DNA from: an uncultured Porphyromonadaceae bacterium
GTDB taxonomy: Bacteria; Bacteroidota; Bacteroidia; Bacteroidales; Muribaculaceae
NCBI GenBank assembly: GCA_947174225.1
Contig: CAMWIF010000021.1
Span: 1 to 13,589, forward strand
DNA: 13,589 nt
Direction: 5' to 3'
Each line of letters opens with the position of its first letter. The stretch's first letter is position 1. The notes beneath the pieces were generated by a model that worked only from the letters and a program-made list of their open reading frames with translations, ran no database searches and was not told the DNA's origin. This document shows, in pieces, positions 11,536 to 13,589 of this stretch. The translations under genes and the position numbers were made by a program.

Positions 11536-13589
11536 ATGATCTCTAAGAAATATCAGTTGATCAACAACATCGGCGGATGGTTTGTCTTTACCATCGCGCT
11601 GATTACCTATTGGCTCACATTGGAGCCTACCGCATCCTACTGGGACTGCGGAGAGTTCATAATCCAAGCTGACAAGCTTGAAATCGGTCACCCGCCGGGC
11701 AACCCGATCTTCATGCTCACAGCCCGATTCTTTGCCAACTTCGCTCCTGATGCCGGCTCCATATCTGTTATGGTCAACGCCATGAGCGGACTGTTGAGTG
11801 CGCTCACCATACTTCTCCTCTTCTGGACCATCACCCACCTCGTGCGCCGTCTCGTGGTGAAAGACGGGCAGCGTAAAGACATCTCCGTTCAGCAGTATGT
11901 AGCTATAATGGGCAGTGGTCTTGTAGGCTCACTTGCCTATTGCTGGAGCGATACCTTCTGGTTCTCAGCCGTCGAGGGTGAGGTATATGCCTTCTCGTCA
12001 TTCTGTACCGCCCTCGTGTTCTGGCTCATCTTGAAATGGGAAAACAGAGCTGACCAGCCTCACTCCGACCGCTATCTCATTCTGATAGCCTACATCATCG
12101 GTGTCAGTGTGGCAGTCCACCTTCTTAACCTTCTCTGTATCCCTGCCATCGTGCTTGTGTTCGCTTATCGCAAGTGGAACGATATGAACCTTGTGTCATC
12201 GTTAGTAACTCTCCTTGTAGGTTTTGCAATCATTGTGCTTGTGCTCTACGGTCTTGTGCCGGGCTTCATCAAGGTAGCGCAGCAGTTTGAACTTCTGTTC
12301 GTCAACGGCTTCCATATGAGCTACAACAGCGGTGCCCTCATCTATGTGCTCGTCACTGTGGCGGTGTTCATCTGGGCACTCTATTCTCTCAATAGCCAGA
12401 AAAGCGGATTGATGATCCGCCTATCCTTCCTTGCTGCACTTGCCATATCCGGTATATTCTTCTTCGGCAACGGCTTCATCATCGGCTGGATACTCCTGGC
12501 AATTGTGGCTGCCCTTATGTTTACTAAATATGGTAGAAACCTGCCTGTGCGCGTAATGACAGTTGCAATGTGGAGTATTGTGGTGATATTCGTGGGTTAT
12601 TCAAGCTACGCACTTATACTTATACGTTCAAGCGCAGACACCCCGATGAACCAGAATGCTCCCGACAACGTGTTTGACCTCGCTTCCTACCTCAACCGTG
12701 AGCAGTATGGCGAGAACCCTCTTCTCTATGGCGAGACTCTCTACTCCTCACCTCAGAAGCAGCTTGCAGGTGTAGCCCGCGACACTGTGGGGCAACTTGA
12801 AGACGGCACTGCGGTGATCCTCTCTACCCCATATTATAATCCTGTCATCAACCCCGGCAAACCCTTATACTCAAAAGGTGTGAAGGGAGCTGTGCCCAAC
12901 TCTGAATACGATTTCCTCTCGCCTTCCGAGATAGCATCCAATGCCTCTCTCGCAGAGCGTGACGGCGATTACTACGTGAAACGTGACTATAAGCCGGAGG
13001 CAAAGATGAATCCGGAGCTTAATATGCTTTTCCCGAGAATCTATAGCCGCCAGCACCGCAGCATGTATTCCCAGTGGGTGGATCTCGACACCATGCCCGA
13101 CCAGCTCGTGCAGATAAACGCCGTAGACCCTGCCACGGGTGAGAAGCTGCCCGAACTTGATTTGACCCGCGAACCTAAATTCAACCAGTTTACCGGCTCA
13201 TACGCTTATCCAGAGAAGTATGTGTTTAAGCCTTCGTTCGCGCAGAATCTTGCCTACTTCTTCAACTACCAGCTCAACCACATGTACCTCCGCTATTTTA
13301 TGTGGAATTTCGCAGGTCGCCAGAACGACATCAACAACCAGATGGGCGAGTTGGACGCAGGCAACTGGATCTCAGGTATTCCTTTCATCGACAATTCCCG
13401 ACTCGGCGACCAGAGCCTTCTTCCTGAAGATCTCGGCAAAAATAATAAGGGGCACAATGTCTACTACATGCTTCCGCTCATCTTGGGCTTGATTGGACTT
13501 ATATGGCAATCATTTGCCGGACGTCGCGGTATAGAGCAGTTCTGGGTAGTGTTCTTCCTTTTCTTTATGACAGGCATCGCCATTGTGCT
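11536..13589 (+). CDS. DUF2723 membrane protein, probable GT-C type glycosyltransferase (partial, 3' end missing)
   Basis: A large polytopic inner-membrane protein, open for 684 codons to the window edge with no stop. The N-terminal motif SYWDCGEFI (residues 34-42) followed by EIGHPPGNP (49-57) is the DUF2723 hallmark. D37 and E40 sit in the first periplasmic loop, where GT-C enzymes such as protein O-mannosyltransferases keep their catalytic acidic residues. A second motif, SAVEGEVYAFSS, lies in the 140-155 region. Several hydrophobic helices follow to about residue 365, then a soluble region with DTVGQLEDGTAV, and further helices at the right edge. To my knowledge human TMEM260, an O-mannosyltransferase, belongs to this family (CAZy GT117). 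A sugar acceptor cannot be deduced. The start is ATG 11536, since the lysine/tyrosine start and first helix follow directly. Confidence 0.88.
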   Translation, partial: MISKKYQLINNIGGWFVFTIALITYWLTLEPTASYWDCGEFIIQADKLEIGHPPGNPIFMLTARFFANFAPDAGSISVMVNAMSGLLSALTILLLFWTITHLVRRLVVKDGQRKDISVQQYVAIMGSGLVGSLAYCWSDTFWFSAVEGEVYAFSSFCTALVFWLILKWENRADQPHSDRYLILIAYIIGVSVAVHLLNLLCIPAIVLVFAYRKWNDMNLVSSLVTLLVGFAIIVLVLYGLVPGFIKVAQQFELLFVNGFHMSYNSGALIYVLVTVAVFIWALYSLNSQKSGLMIRLSFLAALAISGIFFFGNGFIIGWILLAIVAALMFTKYGRNLPVRVMTVAMWSIVVIFVGYSSYALILIRSSADTPMNQNAPDNVFDLASYLNREQYGENPLLYGETLYSSPQKQLAGVARDTVGQLEDGTAVILSTPYYNPVINPGKPLYSKGVKGAVPNSEYDFLSPSEIASNASLAERDGDYYVKRDYKPEAKMNPELNMLFPRIYSRQHRSMYSQWVDLDTMPDQLVQINAVDPATGEKLPELDLTREPKFNQFTGSYAYPEKYVFKPSFAQNLAYFFNYQLNHMYLRYFMWNFAGRQNDINNQMGELDAGNWISGIPFIDNSRLGDQSLLPEDLGKNNKGHNVYYMLPLILGLIGLIWQSFAGRRGIEQFWVVFFLFFMTGIAIV

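Overview
The window looks like chromosomal DNA from the order Bacteroidales, possibly a Muribaculaceae-like gut lineage (family assignment is inference). Three things point there. The promoter-like sites fit the Bacteroidetes pattern TTTG, about 20 nt, TAnnTTTG. Starts are preceded by A-rich leaders instead of strong Shine-Dalgarno sites. The gene orders (sigma-54 activator, lptE, small gene, secG; and CBS gene, nadK divergent from pdxJ, exbB, exbD, tonB, DUF2723) are ones I recall from Bacteroidales. I saw no tRNA, rRNA, insertion sequence, phage module or CRISPR array.

Layout. 1-749: an AT-rich stretch with the tail of one gene coupled by TGATG to a 234-residue protein I do not recognise. 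750-3242: a galactose unit, galK and galM, overlapping by ATGA, with its own promoter and a strong terminator. 3374-6923: a plus-strand envelope cluster of an acyltransferase, a sigma-54 activator with no sensory domain, the LPS-transport lipoprotein lptE, a small conserved-looking protein and secG. 6924-7080: a hairpin terminator and short repeats between convergent units. 7081-8520: minus-strand nadK and a CBS-domain gene. 8521-8739: a divergent promoter region. 8740-11405: pdxJ and an ExbB/ExbD/TonB energy-transduction set. 11536 to the end: a DUF2723 membrane protein, probably a GT-C type glycosyltransferase, running off the window.

How the genes fit together. galK phosphorylates the alpha-galactose that galM supplies. 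The envelope cluster joins lipid acylation, LPS delivery and Sec export, with a transcription factor translationally coupled to lptE. nadK and pdxJ make NADP and pyridoxal-phosphate precursor. ExbB/ExbD/TonB carries proton-motive force to outer-membrane receptors.

Most genes are ordinary core genes and I found no convincing new multi-gene system. The features least explained by the genes are: telomere-like CCTAAACCTTAA repeats in three separate spacers; an abrupt GC drop inside the gene before secG that coincides with a promoter-like site; a G/C hairpin inside the lptE lipobox codons; and the unrecognised AT-rich gene at the left edge.
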